Of a stretch of 64,000 nucleotides of DNA, positions 8,219 to 16,782 are shown one piece after another. Position 1 is the first letter of the stretch; the number at the start of each line of letters is the position of its first letter. Below the pieces are notes generated by a model. It had not been told where the DNA came from. It worked only from the letters and a program-made list of their open reading frames with translations, and searched no databases. The stretch is from Paludibacteraceae bacterium (lineage in GTDB: Bacteria; Bacteroidota; Bacteroidia; Bacteroidales; Paludibacteraceae): contig JAKSKZ010000003.1 of NCBI GenBank assembly GCA_024401475.1, positions 1 to 64,000 of the forward strand, read 5' to 3'. Made by a program: the position numbers and the translations under genes.

Positions 8219-9823
8219 TCATTCCGAATCCATCATCTTCCAGCACGCAACCTTACGTGTTTTCTCGTCGAATACAATGCCTACTGAATGGACCTCCTCG
8301 CTTTCGTTTTTGTACTTTTCCGCATAGCCTTTCTGCTTCAACTGTTCAAGTGCCTCGTTTAAAAGTTCAATCTTCTTCGACTCAGGATCTGCCTCATCTT
8401 TGCTCAACATCTTCAGTTCAAACACAAGGGCCATCTTTGCCGTTTGCGCAACAATGTCGACACGTTGGCTTGCCTCCATAATCTCGCATTGGTTTGGAAT
8501 ACCGAAGAGGCAGAATAAAGTTCGTAGGTGATTGCGGAAATATCCCTCGGTGATTTCGCCAGCGTTCTCGTATGGGATGCCGGAGAAGAAGTTGCATACC
8601 TTATCCATGAACGCATTGACATCCTGATTGTTCAGGTCGTCCGACAAAGAAATCAATAATGGATTAAGAGAAAAATTTGAGTTTCTCTTTAGACTCAGAA
8701 TGTTTTTATACCAACTGTCGCGGATCTCAACATTTGGAAAATCATATCTTATAATCCACCTCGTAGGGGAATACTTTTTCCATTCTGCTATGGACAAATA
8801 TCCAGTTTGGAAAGCGACACTTTGTAATCTCAAATCATCCAAGTCGTATTTGTAATCATTCTCGTCCACCATCCACTGCTGGGTGATGTCATTCAACTCG
8901 AATGGGTTATTTCTTACCATATCCAGTAAGAATTTTGGAGTACCAGTATTAATCCAATAGTTGTCAAAATCTTGTCTGTTGAAAAATTCTCCAATCGATA
9001 CTGGATTGTATACTGATTCACAAGCTCTTACAAATCTGACTCCATTATAGTTTAATTTCAGATTGTGAAGAAGTTCGTCACGACTCATTTCCAATTCAGA
9101 TGCTGCGGCATCAATATGCTCACTGAAGTTATGTCTCATTTCATCCTCAGTATAGCCCAACATAGTCGCAAAGTTTTTGTCTCTTGTCAAATCCTTAAGA
9201 TTGTTGGCACCTGAGAAAAGCGATACATGAGCGAATTTGGTTACACCGGTGATGAACACAAAACGTTCCTTTTCGTTAGCGGATTTCAATTCTTGATAAA
9301 ATGTCGTCATCATTTTCAGAACATCATCTCTATAAGGCATAAACATAGAGTCAAGAATCGGTTTGTCGTATTCATCGACAAGGACAACCACCTGCTTCTC
9401 ATATTTCTCATAAATCTTCTCAATCAGATCTTTTAGCATACGTGATATGCTTCCATCGAGAATAGATACCTTAAGTTGACGAGCCGACGACAACAGTTCA
9501 TCCTTGATTTTCAAAGAAATCTCATCTAATCCTAAATACGACGAGCCGCTTGCCAAGTCCAGATGAATTACAGGATATGTCTCCCACACCTCAGGAGCGA
9601 GATGTTCGATTTCAAGACCTTTGAACAGATGTTTTTTACCCTGGAAGAAAGCCTTAAAAGTGGAAAGCAACAGACTCTTGCCAAAGCGACGTGGACGAGA
9701 GAGGAAGAAACTTTTTTCTCCACTGCTCACAATCTTCCAAACATATCTGGTTTTATCCACATACATCTGGTCCTTTAAGATCAAAGATTCAAAGTCAAAA
9801 ACACTTGTTGCAATTTCTTTCAT
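8219..9823 (-). CDS. AAA-ATPase/PD-(D/E)XK nuclease family protein, array copy 1
   Basis: 534 residues with two parts known as AAA-ATPase_like (PF09820 type) and PDDEXK_9/DUF1703. The ATPase has the family Walker A RPRRFGKS (K49), Walker B VVVLVDEYD (D150, E151) and a sensor block FITGVTKFAHVSLFSG near 190-204. The nuclease core shows D456 (RVDIV) and E469/K471 (VFELK), the PD-(D/E)XK signature. It has its own promoter. Compared with copies 2-5 it is the most divergent between residues 160 and 400 and ends KMMDSE instead of KSL, yet its last 120 residues are almost identical to theirs. Cellular role unknown; defence or element maintenance is only a guess. Confidence 0.85.
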   Translation of the reverse strand: MKEIATSVFDFESLILKDQMYVDKTRYVWKIVSSGEKSFFLSRPRRFGKSLLLSTFKAFFQGKKHLFKGLEIEHLAPEVWETYPVIHLDLASGSSYLGLDEISLKIKDELLSSARQLKVSILDGSISRMLKDLIEKIYEKYEKQVVVLVDEYDKPILDSMFMPYRDDVLKMMTTFYQELKSANEKERFVFITGVTKFAHVSLFSGANNLKDLTRDKNFATMLGYTEDEMRHNFSEHIDAAASELEMSRDELLHNLKLNYNGVRFVRACESVYNPVSIGEFFNRQDFDNYWINTGTPKFLLDMVRNNPFELNDITQQWMVDENDYKYDLDDLRLQSVAFQTGYLSIAEWKKYSPTRWIIRYDFPNVEIRDSWYKNILSLKRNSNFSLNPLLISLSDDLNNQDVNAFMDKVCNFFSGIPYENAGEITEGYFRNHLRTLFCLFGIPNQCEIMEASQRVDIVAQTAKMALVFELKMLSKDEADPESKKIELLNEALEQLKQKGYAEKYKNESEEVHSVGIVFDEKTRKVACWKMMDSE

Positions 9824-9958
9824 ATTCTTTCTTCGTTATTCCGACGTCGCAAAGATAATCAATTAATTCATAGCAAGCCCCCTTAATTCCCCTGAAGGGG
9901 AAAACGCACTTGTCCAAAGTCCCATTCAGGGGATTTATGGGCTGACCTGTATTTCTAA
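9824..9958 (-). repeat. Conserved array spacer between copies 2 and 1
   Basis: 135 nt with, in minus-strand order, a hairpin (9889-9900 with 9921-9932, CCCCTGAA/TTCAGGGG ends), a promoter TATCTTTG (9850-9857) and the palindrome CGACGTCG (9842-9849). The same module recurs at 13199-13319, 14919-15049 and 16646-16782. Confidence 0.75.
9850..9857 (-). promoter_or_regulatory. -7 promoter element of array copy 1
   Basis: Minus strand TATCTTTG, 27 nt before the ATG. The palindrome CGACGTCG overlaps the expected transcription start. Confidence 0.6.
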
Positions 9959-11554
9959 TTATAAGCTTTTCCAGCACACCACTTTTCTCGTCTTCTCGTC
10001 GAATACAATGCCGACGGAATGGACCTCCTCGCTTTCATTTTTGTACTTTTCCGCATAGCCTTTCTGCTTCAACTGCCCAAGTGCCTCGTTTAAAAGTTCC
10101 ATTTTCTTCGACTCGGGATCAGCCTCGTCTTTGCTCAACATCTTCAACTCAAACACAAGAGCCATCTTCGCCGTTTGCGCCACGATGTCGACGCGTTGGC
10201 TTGCCTCCATAATCTCGCACTGGTTTGGAATACCGAACAAGCAGAATAAAGTGCGGAGGTGATTGCGGAAATAGCCCTCCGTGATTTCGCCGGCGTTCTC
10301 GTAAGGAATGCCAGAGAAGAAGTAGCACACCTTATCCATGAATGACTCTACGTTTTTATCGTCAAGTGCCTCGGGCAAAGAGATAATAAGAGGCATAAGC
10401 AAACCGTATGTGTGAGGCTTAGTGGTAAGCACGTTTTTATACCAGCTGTCTCTAATCTCTCGGTTAGGAAAGTCGTATCTGATTTTCCACTCTGTCAAAG
10501 AGACCCTTTTCCACTCGGCAATCGAAAGATATCCCGACTGGAATGCAACGGATCTAAGGTCAAGCTCATTCAAATCATATTTGTCGTCATTCTCGTCAGC
10601 CACCCATTCCCTCGTCAAATCCTGAAGTCTGAACGGATTATCCTTCACCATGTTGAGCAAGAAACGAGGTGTGCCCGTAGCAATCCAATAATTATCAAAT
10701 CGTTGATTTACGAATAGTTTTCCAACTGACACAGGATTATATACAGATTCACATCTGCTGACGAATCTCATACCATTGTAATATTGCTTCATATAAGCAA
10801 GAAGCACATCAGGAGTAGTTTCCAACTCTTTGGCTGTCTCCTCTATATGTTCGGCGAAATTTGCACGAAGTTCATCCTCCGTATATCCCAACATAGTAGC
10901 ATAATTTTTGTTCCTTGTCAGATCCGTAGGATTGTTAGAGCCAGAAAAAAGCGAGACATGAGCGAATTTAGTGACACCAGTAATGAATACAAAACGCTCC
11001 TTGTCGTTGGCGGATTTAAGTTGTTGATAAAACTCTGCCATCATTTTCACGACATCTTCCTGATAAGATGTCTTGAAAGAGTCAAGAATGGGTTTATCGT
11101 ACTCGTCGACAAGGACAACAACCTGTTTGCTATATTTCTCATACGACTTTTCTATAAGGTCTTTAAGCATACGCGATATGCTTCCATCGAGAATAGACAC
11201 TTTTAGTTGACGAGCCGACGACAACAGTTCATCCTTGATTTTCAGTGAAATCTCATCTAATCCTAAATACGACGAGCCGCTTGCCAAATCCAGATGAATC
11301 ACAGGATATGTCTCCCACACCTCAGGAGCAAGACGTTCAATTTCAAGACCTTTGAAAAGATCTTTTTTTCCCTGAAAGAAAGCCTTAAAAGTGGAAAGCA
11401 ACAGACTCTTGCCGAAACGACGTGGACGAGAGAGGAAGAAACTTTTCGTTTTTCCCATCACTATCTTTGCCACAAATGCCGTTTTATCGACATACAAAGC
11501 GTCACTTTTGATCAAATCCTCAAATGTGAATATATCTGTTGCAATTTCTTTCAT
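9959..11554 (-). CDS. AAA-ATPase/PD-(D/E)XK nuclease family protein, array copy 2
   Basis: 531 residues, same architecture as copy 1: Walker A K49/S50, Walker B D150/E151, nuclease D456, E469, K471. The N-terminus is the alpha type (MKEIATDIFTFEDLIKSDAL), shared with copy 4 and different from copies 1, 3 and 5. Residues 95-160 are the common type (SSYLGLDEISLKIKDELL), and the stretch from 185 to about 450 is identical in protein to copies 3 and 4. Its own small differences are ALGQLKQ near 495 and KSYEKYSKQ near 140. Its upstream DNA differs from the usual spacer, because the 1.6-kb insert begins there. Confidence 0.85.
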   Translation of the reverse strand: MKEIATDIFTFEDLIKSDALYVDKTAFVAKIVMGKTKSFFLSRPRRFGKSLLLSTFKAFFQGKKDLFKGLEIERLAPEVWETYPVIHLDLASGSSYLGLDEISLKIKDELLSSARQLKVSILDGSISRMLKDLIEKSYEKYSKQVVVLVDEYDKPILDSFKTSYQEDVVKMMAEFYQQLKSANDKERFVFITGVTKFAHVSLFSGSNNPTDLTRNKNYATMLGYTEDELRANFAEHIEETAKELETTPDVLLAYMKQYYNGMRFVSRCESVYNPVSVGKLFVNQRFDNYWIATGTPRFLLNMVKDNPFRLQDLTREWVADENDDKYDLNELDLRSVAFQSGYLSIAEWKRVSLTEWKIRYDFPNREIRDSWYKNVLTTKPHTYGLLMPLIISLPEALDDKNVESFMDKVCYFFSGIPYENAGEITEGYFRNHLRTLFCLFGIPNQCEIMEASQRVDIVAQTAKMALVFELKMLSKDEADPESKKMELLNEALGQLKQKGYAEKYKNESEEVHSVGIVFDEKTRKVVCWKSL

Positions 11555-11579
11555 TTTATTCTTTTTTATCCCGACGTCG

Positions 11580-11587
11580 CAAAGATA
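11580..11587 (-). promoter_or_regulatory. -7 promoter element of array copy 2
   Basis: Minus strand TATCTTTG with CGACGTCG at 11572-11579, as in the other array genes, although the DNA further upstream is unrelated. Confidence 0.6.
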
Positions 11588-11687
11588 CGATTTTCAATGC
11601 ATAATGCATAATCCACAATGCATAATCGTTGATGCCATCAAATGCCATTTACATGGTCCAGCGGACCTGGCACGAAGTGAATTGTAG

Positions 11688-11730
11688 CCGATTTCATTTA
11701 TTCGGTCGAAGACTGAATAAATGATGTCGG
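11688..11730. repeat. Long inverted repeat with GAA triloop
   Basis: 14-bp stem 11694-11707 with 11711-11724 (one G-U), extended outward by CCGA/TCGG. No T-run, so not an obvious terminator. Confidence 0.65.
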
Positions 11731-11847
11731 TTTTAATGATTTTTGAATTCGAACCGTGGACACGGTTCACCTAAAAGGCCATGGTTGACACGGAATGCCA
11801 TGGGCATTGTGTCTACCGTGGCCGATTGACATATCGATTTTCGACCA

Positions 11848-12020
11848 CATCGGCAACGAATGCCAATTCATTCCACATCGCCCCCATCGTCAACGAATGC
11901 CGAATATTTTCGTCATTTCCATCAGCAACGGTAGCCGAATCATTTTCCCCTTCTCTCATCGGCAACGGTAGCCGAAAGGCTCCGCCTTCTCGTCAACCAT
12001 TGCCTGAGAGAACAACCGTT
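11848..12020. repeat. Degenerate tandem repeats of about 36 bp
   Basis: Units beginning near 11848, 11885, 11920, 11957 and 11990 share the core CATCGGCAACGAATGCC (variants GTCAACGAATGCCGAA, AGCAACGGTAGCCGAA, GGCAACGGTAGCCGAA, GTCAACCATTGCC). The other half of each unit varies. Spacing is 34-37 nt. No cas gene is nearby and the repeats are too degenerate for a CRISPR array. Confidence 0.6.
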
Positions 12021-12117
12021 GCTACGGTTGGATGATATATTTTAAATTATGTTGCGTTTTCAACTTGAACTCTGCTTTTTGCACCTTTGTTGTTGCCCAA
12101 ATTCTGGGGAGTATTAA

Positions 12118-13020
12118 CTACTCTACCTCCATTCTTTCAATATAGAATAACAAATCATTCTTTTTTATTTTAGGAAGTTTTATACCATATCTCTTTAAAG
12201 CATAAACTCTAATACGATCTAAAAACTCACGTTGAAAATCTCCACATTTGCATTCATATTCGGGTTGAGCTCCTTCATCAGCATAAACAACACATCTATC
12301 CCTAAATTCAGATAGCATTTTACTAAAATAGTAATCTTGATACTCTCCATCCACATATTGCATTGCAAATGGGAACCAATACTTTTTTGAATATTTTTCA
12401 TTATATAATGTCGTGTATTCATCCTTTCCAAAATCTTCCAATAAGATTGAAATTGATAGTTTTGAATTTATAATACCTAATTGTTTTGCTAACATCATTC
12501 TAGTTCCGATATCATCGGATGCTCTAAATTTCTGCCCAATCTTTTGCACAGAGACTTCGTCTCCCAAATATGCACGCCCAAACAAATCAGATTTCTCCAA
12601 TACCACTTTCTTTTCTTTGCCTGTCAAATCCAAATAACATGCTAAAGGAATTATTTGCTCTATAGAGATTCTTTTTTTTATCTCTTTAGACTTCTCCCTA
12701 AGAATACGAGGATTCCCTTTCTCTGCCAATATTTGACTGCATTGATACACAATATTCTTTGAATTACCTTCTTTCATACACAATATCAATAAATTATAGA
12801 TTCTATCATCTGCAATATAAATATCATTTGTTCTTTCTGTCATTTCCTCCAAATAATGAAGGAATTCATATTCATCTATAAAATCAGAAAATGCCAAATT
12901 ATTTTGTTTTGCAAAATCGATTATTTCTGCTTTATTAGAAATAGGAGTCTTTTCTTCTTCAGAATAAGCTACAGAATAACTCAGCACTATCACTAACAAT
13001 AAAAAAAAGAACTTAACCAT
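12118..13020 (-). CDS. Secreted protein of unknown function inside the nuclease array
   Basis: About 300 residues when started at the internal Met (MVKFFFLLLVIVLSYSVAYS), which gives a clean signal peptide; the frame stays open to an ATG at 13062. The mature part is charged and mostly helical, with short helix pairs (for example NLLILCMKEGNSKNIVYQCS and MMLAKQLGIINSKLSISILL) that look like HEAT-type repeats, and a C-terminal CKCG motif. I recognise no family. Its base composition is more AT-rich than the array genes around it. It sits between array copies 2 and 3, just downstream of an orphan spacer, so it came in with the insert or replaced an array gene. Confidence 0.65.
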   Translation of the reverse strand: MVKFFFLLLVIVLSYSVAYSEEEKTPISNKAEIIDFAKQNNLAFSDFIDEYEFLHYLEEMTERTNDIYIADDRIYNLLILCMKEGNSKNIVYQCSQILAEKGNPRILREKSKEIKKRISIEQIIPLACYLDLTGKEKKVVLEKSDLFGRAYLGDEVSVQKIGQKFRASDDIGTRMMLAKQLGIINSKLSISILLEDFGKDEYTTLYNEKYSKKYWFPFAMQYVDGEYQDYYFSKMLSEFRDRCVVYADEGAQPEYECKCGDFQREFLDRIRVYALKRYGIKLPKIKKNDLLFYIERMEVE

Positions 13021-13198
13021 ATTACTATTATTACCTATTAACGTTATTCCATTGTTCGTCATATCCCTCGTTAAATTTTCTCTTTATCTTTCTATTCCTA
13101 ATTTGGGTGCCTTTCGGTCTTTGTGTGGTATAATACATGACATTTCCGTTTTTCTATAGTGCTCCTCATTTTTTGACAACTGGTTAATCCTTTTCTAT

Positions 13199-13319
13199 TC
13201 TTTATTCCGACGTCGCAAAGATTATCAATTAATTCATAACAAGGCCCATTAATCCCCCTAAAGGGGGAAACGCACCTGCCCAGAAGTCCCCTTTAGGGGA
13301 TTTAGGGGCTGATTAGCAT
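13199..13319 (-). repeat. Orphan array spacer
   Basis: Same module as the other spacers: hairpin 13254-13267 with 13287-13299, palindrome CGACGTCG at 13208-13215, and a -7 element that has decayed to AATCTTTG (13216-13223). It follows copy 3 in transcription order but no array gene lies downstream; the next gene is the secreted protein at 12118-13020. Confidence 0.7.
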
Positions 13320-14918
13320 TTATAGGCTTTTCCAGCACACCACTTTTCTCGTCTTCTCGTCGAACACAATGCCGACGGAATGGACCTCCTCGCTTTCGTT
13401 TTTATATTTTTCCGCATAGCCTTTCTGCCTCAACTGCTCAAGTGCCTCGTTTAGAAGTAACGTCTTTTTCGACTCGGGATCAGCCTCATCTTTGCTCAAC
13501 ATCTTCAATTCAAACACAAGAGCCATCTTTGCCGTTTGTGCAACAATGTCGACACGTTGGCTCGCCTCCATAATCTCGCACTGGTTTGGAATACCGAACA
13601 AGCAGAATAAAGTGCGGAGGTGATTGCGGAAATAGCCCTCCGTGATTTCGCCGGCGTTCTCGTAAGGAATGCCAGAGAAGAAGTAGCACACCTTATCCAT
13701 GAATGACTCTACGTTTTTATCGTCAAGTGCCTCGGGCAAAGAGATAATAAGAGGCATAAGCAAACCGTATGTGTGAGGCTTAGTGGTAAGCACGTTTTTA
13801 TACCAGCTGTCTCTAATCTCTCGGTTAGGAAAGTCGTATCTGATTTTCCACTCTGTCAAAGAGACCCTTTTCCACTCGGCAATCGAAAGATATCCCGACT
13901 GGAATGCAACGGATCTAAGGTCAAGCTCATTCAAATCATATTTGTCGTCATTCTCGTCAGCCACCCATTCCCTCGTCAAATCCTGAAGTCTGAACGGATT
14001 ATCCTTCACCATGTTGAGCAAGAAACGAGGTGTGCCCGTAGCAATCCAATAATTATCAAATCGTTGATTTACGAATAGTTTTCCAACTGACACAGGATTA
14101 TATACAGATTCACATCTGCTGACGAATCTCATACCATTGTAATATTGCTTCATATAAGCAAGAAGCACATCAGGAGTAGTTTCCAACTCTTTGGCTGTCT
14201 CCTCTATATGTTCGGCGAAATTTGCACGAAGTTCATCCTCCGTATATCCCAACATAGTAGCATAATTTTTGTTCCTTGTCAGATCCGTAGGATTGTTAGA
14301 GCCAGAAAAAAGCGAGACATGAGCGAATTTAGTGACACCTGTAATGAAAACAAAACGTTCCTTGTCGTTGGCGGATTTTAGTTCCTGATAAAAGCCCGCC
14401 ATCAATTCCAAAACATCATTAATGTATGGTTTGCTCATGGAATCGAGAATTGGCTTATCGTACTCGTCGACAAGGACGACCACTTGCTTCTGATATTTCT
14501 GATAAGCAAAAAATATCAAGTCGTGCAACATGGTAGAAGGACGGCTGCTTTCAATTTCGACGTCAAGTGAGATAGCGGCATCCCTCAACTGCAATTTGAT
14601 TTTTTCCTCTATAGCCCCAACACCCTCATACGACGAGCCGCTTGCCAAATCCAGATGAATCACAGGATATGTCTCCCACGCCTCAGGTGCAAGACGTTCA
14701 ATTTCAAGACCTTTGAAAAGATCTTTTTTTCCCTGAAAGAAAGCCTTAAAAGTTGAAAGCAACAGACTCTTGCCGAAGCGACGTGGACGAGATAGGAAAA
14801 AACTGCCTTCCGACTTGGCAATCTCCCATATATATTTTGTCTTATCCACATACAAACAATCGTTGTTACGTAGATTCTCAAATGTAAATATATCTGTTGC
14901 AATTCTCTTCATTTTCAT
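13320..14918 (-). CDS. AAA-ATPase/PD-(D/E)XK nuclease family protein, array copy 3
   Basis: 532 residues. N-terminus of the beta type (KRIATDIFTFENLRNNDCL), shared with copy 5. It is the only copy whose residues 95-160 are replaced by a different sequence (SSYEGVGAIEEKIKLQL through LIFFAYQKYQKQ) and whose next stretch is MSKPYINDVLELMAGFYQE. From KERFVFITG on it is the same as copies 2 and 4. Walker B (VVVLVDEYD), the sensor block and the nuclease D/E-x-K residues are intact. The tail KKTLLLNEALEQLRQ matches copy 4. Start is MKMKR; an internal MKR start, as in copy 5, is also possible. Confidence 0.85.
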   Translation of the reverse strand: MKMKRIATDIFTFENLRNNDCLYVDKTKYIWEIAKSEGSFFLSRPRRFGKSLLLSTFKAFFQGKKDLFKGLEIERLAPEAWETYPVIHLDLASGSSYEGVGAIEEKIKLQLRDAAISLDVEIESSRPSTMLHDLIFFAYQKYQKQVVVLVDEYDKPILDSMSKPYINDVLELMAGFYQELKSANDKERFVFITGVTKFAHVSLFSGSNNPTDLTRNKNYATMLGYTEDELRANFAEHIEETAKELETTPDVLLAYMKQYYNGMRFVSRCESVYNPVSVGKLFVNQRFDNYWIATGTPRFLLNMVKDNPFRLQDLTREWVADENDDKYDLNELDLRSVAFQSGYLSIAEWKRVSLTEWKIRYDFPNREIRDSWYKNVLTTKPHTYGLLMPLIISLPEALDDKNVESFMDKVCYFFSGIPYENAGEITEGYFRNHLRTLFCLFGIPNQCEIMEASQRVDIVAQTAKMALVFELKMLSKDEADPESKKTLLLNEALEQLRQKGYAEKYKNESEEVHSVGIVFDEKTRKVVCWKSL

Positions 14919-15049
14919 TCTTTTTTATTCCGACGTCGCAAAGATAATCAATTAATTCATAGCAAGCCCCCTTAATTCCACTAAAGGGGAAACCGCACCT
15001 GCCCAAAGTCCCCTTTAGGGGATTTAGGCACTGATTCGCATTTAGCATT
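14919..15049 (-). repeat. Conserved array spacer between copies 4 and 3
   Basis: Hairpin 14978-14989 with 15010-15021 (CCACTAAAGGGG/CCCCTTTAGGGG), promoter 14939-14946, palindrome CGACGTCG 14931-14938. Confidence 0.75.
14939..14946 (-). promoter_or_regulatory. -7 promoter element of array copy 3
   Basis: Minus strand TATCTTTG, 21 nt before the ATG at 14918. Confidence 0.6.
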
Positions 15050-16645
15050 TTATAAGCTTTTCCAGCACACCACTTTTCTCGTCTTCTCGTCGAACACAAT
15101 GCCGACGGAATGGACCTCCTCGCTTTCGTTTTTATATTTTTCCGCATAGCCTTTCTGCCTCAACTGCTCAAGTGCCTCGTTTAGAAGTAACGTCTTTTTC
15201 GACTCGGGATCAGCCTCATCTTTGCTCAACATCTTCAATTCAAACACAAGAGCCATCTTTGCCGTTTGTGCAACAATGTCGACACGTTGGCTCGCCTCCA
15301 TAATCTCGCACTGGTTTGGAATACCGAACAAGCAGAATAAAGTGCGGAGGTGATTGCGGAAATAGCCCTCCGTGATTTCGCCGGCGTTCTCGTAAGGAAT
15401 GCCAGAGAAGAAGTAGCACACCTTATCCATGAATGACTCTACGTTTTTATCGTCAAGTGCCTCGGGCAAAGAGATAATAAGAGGCATAAGCAAACCGTAT
15501 GTGTGAGGCTTAGTGGTAAGCACGTTTTTATACCAGCTGTCTCTAATCTCTCGGTTAGGAAAGTCGTATCTGATTTTCCACTCTGTCAAAGAGACCCTTT
15601 TCCACTCGGCAATCGAAAGATATCCCGACTGGAATGCAACGGATCTAAGGTCAAGCTCATTCAAATCATATTTGTCGTCATTCTCGTCAGCCACCCATTC
15701 CCTCGTCAAATCCTGAAGTCTGAACGGATTATCCTTCACCATGTTGAGCAAGAAACGAGGTGTGCCCGTAGCAATCCAATAATTATCAAATCGTTGATTT
15801 ACGAATAGTTTTCCAACTGACACAGGATTATATACAGATTCACATCTGCTGACGAATCTCATACCATTGTAATATTGCTTCATATAAGCAAGAAGCACAT
15901 CAGGAGTAGTTTCCAACTCTTTGGCTGTCTCCTCTATATGTTCGGCGAAATTTGCACGAAGTTCATCCTCCGTATATCCCAACATAGTAGCATAATTTTT
16001 GTTCCTTGTCAGATCCGTAGGATTGTTAGAGCCAGAAAAAAGCGAGACATGAGCGAATTTAGTGACACCTGTAATGAAAACAAAACGTTCCTTGTCGTTG
16101 GCGGATTTTAGTTGTTGGTAAAACTCTGCCATCATTTTCACTACATCTTCCTGATAAGAAGTCTTGAAAGAGTCAAGAATTGGCTTATCGTACTCGTCGA
16201 CAAGGACAACAACCTGTTTGCCATATTTTTCATACGACTTTTCTATAAGGTCTTTAAGCATACGTGATATGCTTCCGTCAAGAATAGACACTTTTAGCTG
16301 ACGAGCCGCAGACAACAACTCATCCTTGATTTTCAGTGAAATTTCATCTAATCCTAGATACGACGACCCGCTTGCCAAATCCAGATGAATCACAGGATAT
16401 GTCTCCCACACCTCAGGTGCAAGACGTTCGATTTCAAGACCTTTGAACAGATCTTTCTTGCCCTGAAAAAAAGCCTTGAAAGTGGAAAGCAACAGACTCT
16501 TGCCGAAACGACGTGGACGAGATAGGAAGAAACTTTTCGTTTTTCCCATCACTATCTTTGCCACAAATGCCGTTTTGTCGACATACAAAGCATCACTTTT
16601 GATCAAATCCTCAAATGTGAATATATCTGTTGCAATTTCTTTCAT
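15050..16645 (-). CDS. AAA-ATPase/PD-(D/E)XK nuclease family protein, array copy 4
   Basis: 531 residues. N-terminus of the alpha type, as in copy 2. Residues 95-180 carry the common type with the small variants LLSAARQ and EKYGKQ, which are shared with copy 5. From about residue 185 to the C-terminus it equals copy 3, including KKTLLLNEALEQLRQ and the end VCWKSL. So its front half tracks copies 2/5 and its back half tracks copy 3. All Walker and nuclease residues are intact (K49, D150/E151, D456, E469, K471). Confidence 0.85.
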   Translation of the reverse strand: MKEIATDIFTFEDLIKSDALYVDKTAFVAKIVMGKTKSFFLSRPRRFGKSLLLSTFKAFFQGKKDLFKGLEIERLAPEVWETYPVIHLDLASGSSYLGLDEISLKIKDELLSAARQLKVSILDGSISRMLKDLIEKSYEKYGKQVVVLVDEYDKPILDSFKTSYQEDVVKMMAEFYQQLKSANDKERFVFITGVTKFAHVSLFSGSNNPTDLTRNKNYATMLGYTEDELRANFAEHIEETAKELETTPDVLLAYMKQYYNGMRFVSRCESVYNPVSVGKLFVNQRFDNYWIATGTPRFLLNMVKDNPFRLQDLTREWVADENDDKYDLNELDLRSVAFQSGYLSIAEWKRVSLTEWKIRYDFPNREIRDSWYKNVLTTKPHTYGLLMPLIISLPEALDDKNVESFMDKVCYFFSGIPYENAGEITEGYFRNHLRTLFCLFGIPNQCEIMEASQRVDIVAQTAKMALVFELKMLSKDEADPESKKTLLLNEALEQLRQKGYAEKYKNESEEVHSVGIVFDEKTRKVVCWKSL

Positions 16646-16782
16646 TTTCTTTCTTCTTTATTCCGACGTCGCAAAGATAATCAATTAATTCATAGCAAGC
16701 CCCCTTAATTCCACTAAAGGGGAAACCGCACCTGCCCAAAGTCCCCTTTAGGGGATTTAGGCACTGATTCGCATTTAGCATT
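16646..16782 (-). repeat. Conserved array spacer between copies 5 and 4
   Basis: Hairpin 16711-16722 with 16743-16754, promoter 16672-16679, palindrome 16664-16671. Over the hairpin region it matches the 14919-15049 spacer essentially base for base. Confidence 0.75.
16672..16679 (-). promoter_or_regulatory. -7 promoter element of array copy 4
   Basis: Minus strand TATCTTTG, 27 nt before the ATG at 16645. Confidence 0.6.

Larger units (their letters stand above)
11555..12117. other. Gene-free insert segment rich in hairpins and degenerate repeats
   Basis: Apart from the copy 2 promoter there is no believable gene. It contains three ATGCATAAT-type repeats near 11600-11625, a long hairpin at 11688-11730, a short inverted repeat AACCGTGGACACGGTT near 11753, a run of about 36-bp degenerate repeats from 11848, and a small inverted repeat CAACCGTTGCTACGGTTG at its end near 12013. 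Confidence 0.6.

Noticed and set aside
10412..10717. Identical 101-residue plus-strand frames at 10412, 13773, 15503 and 17236
   Set aside because: Antisense shadows of the array nuclease genes; no start context, and their identity only reflects identical DNA.
11848..12020. 36-bp period as a CRISPR array
   Set aside because: Cores are only about 17 nt and degenerate; no cas genes and no equal-length spacers.
11781..12035. 84-residue plus-strand frame in the insert
   Set aside because: Runs across the degenerate repeats and has no protein-like pattern.
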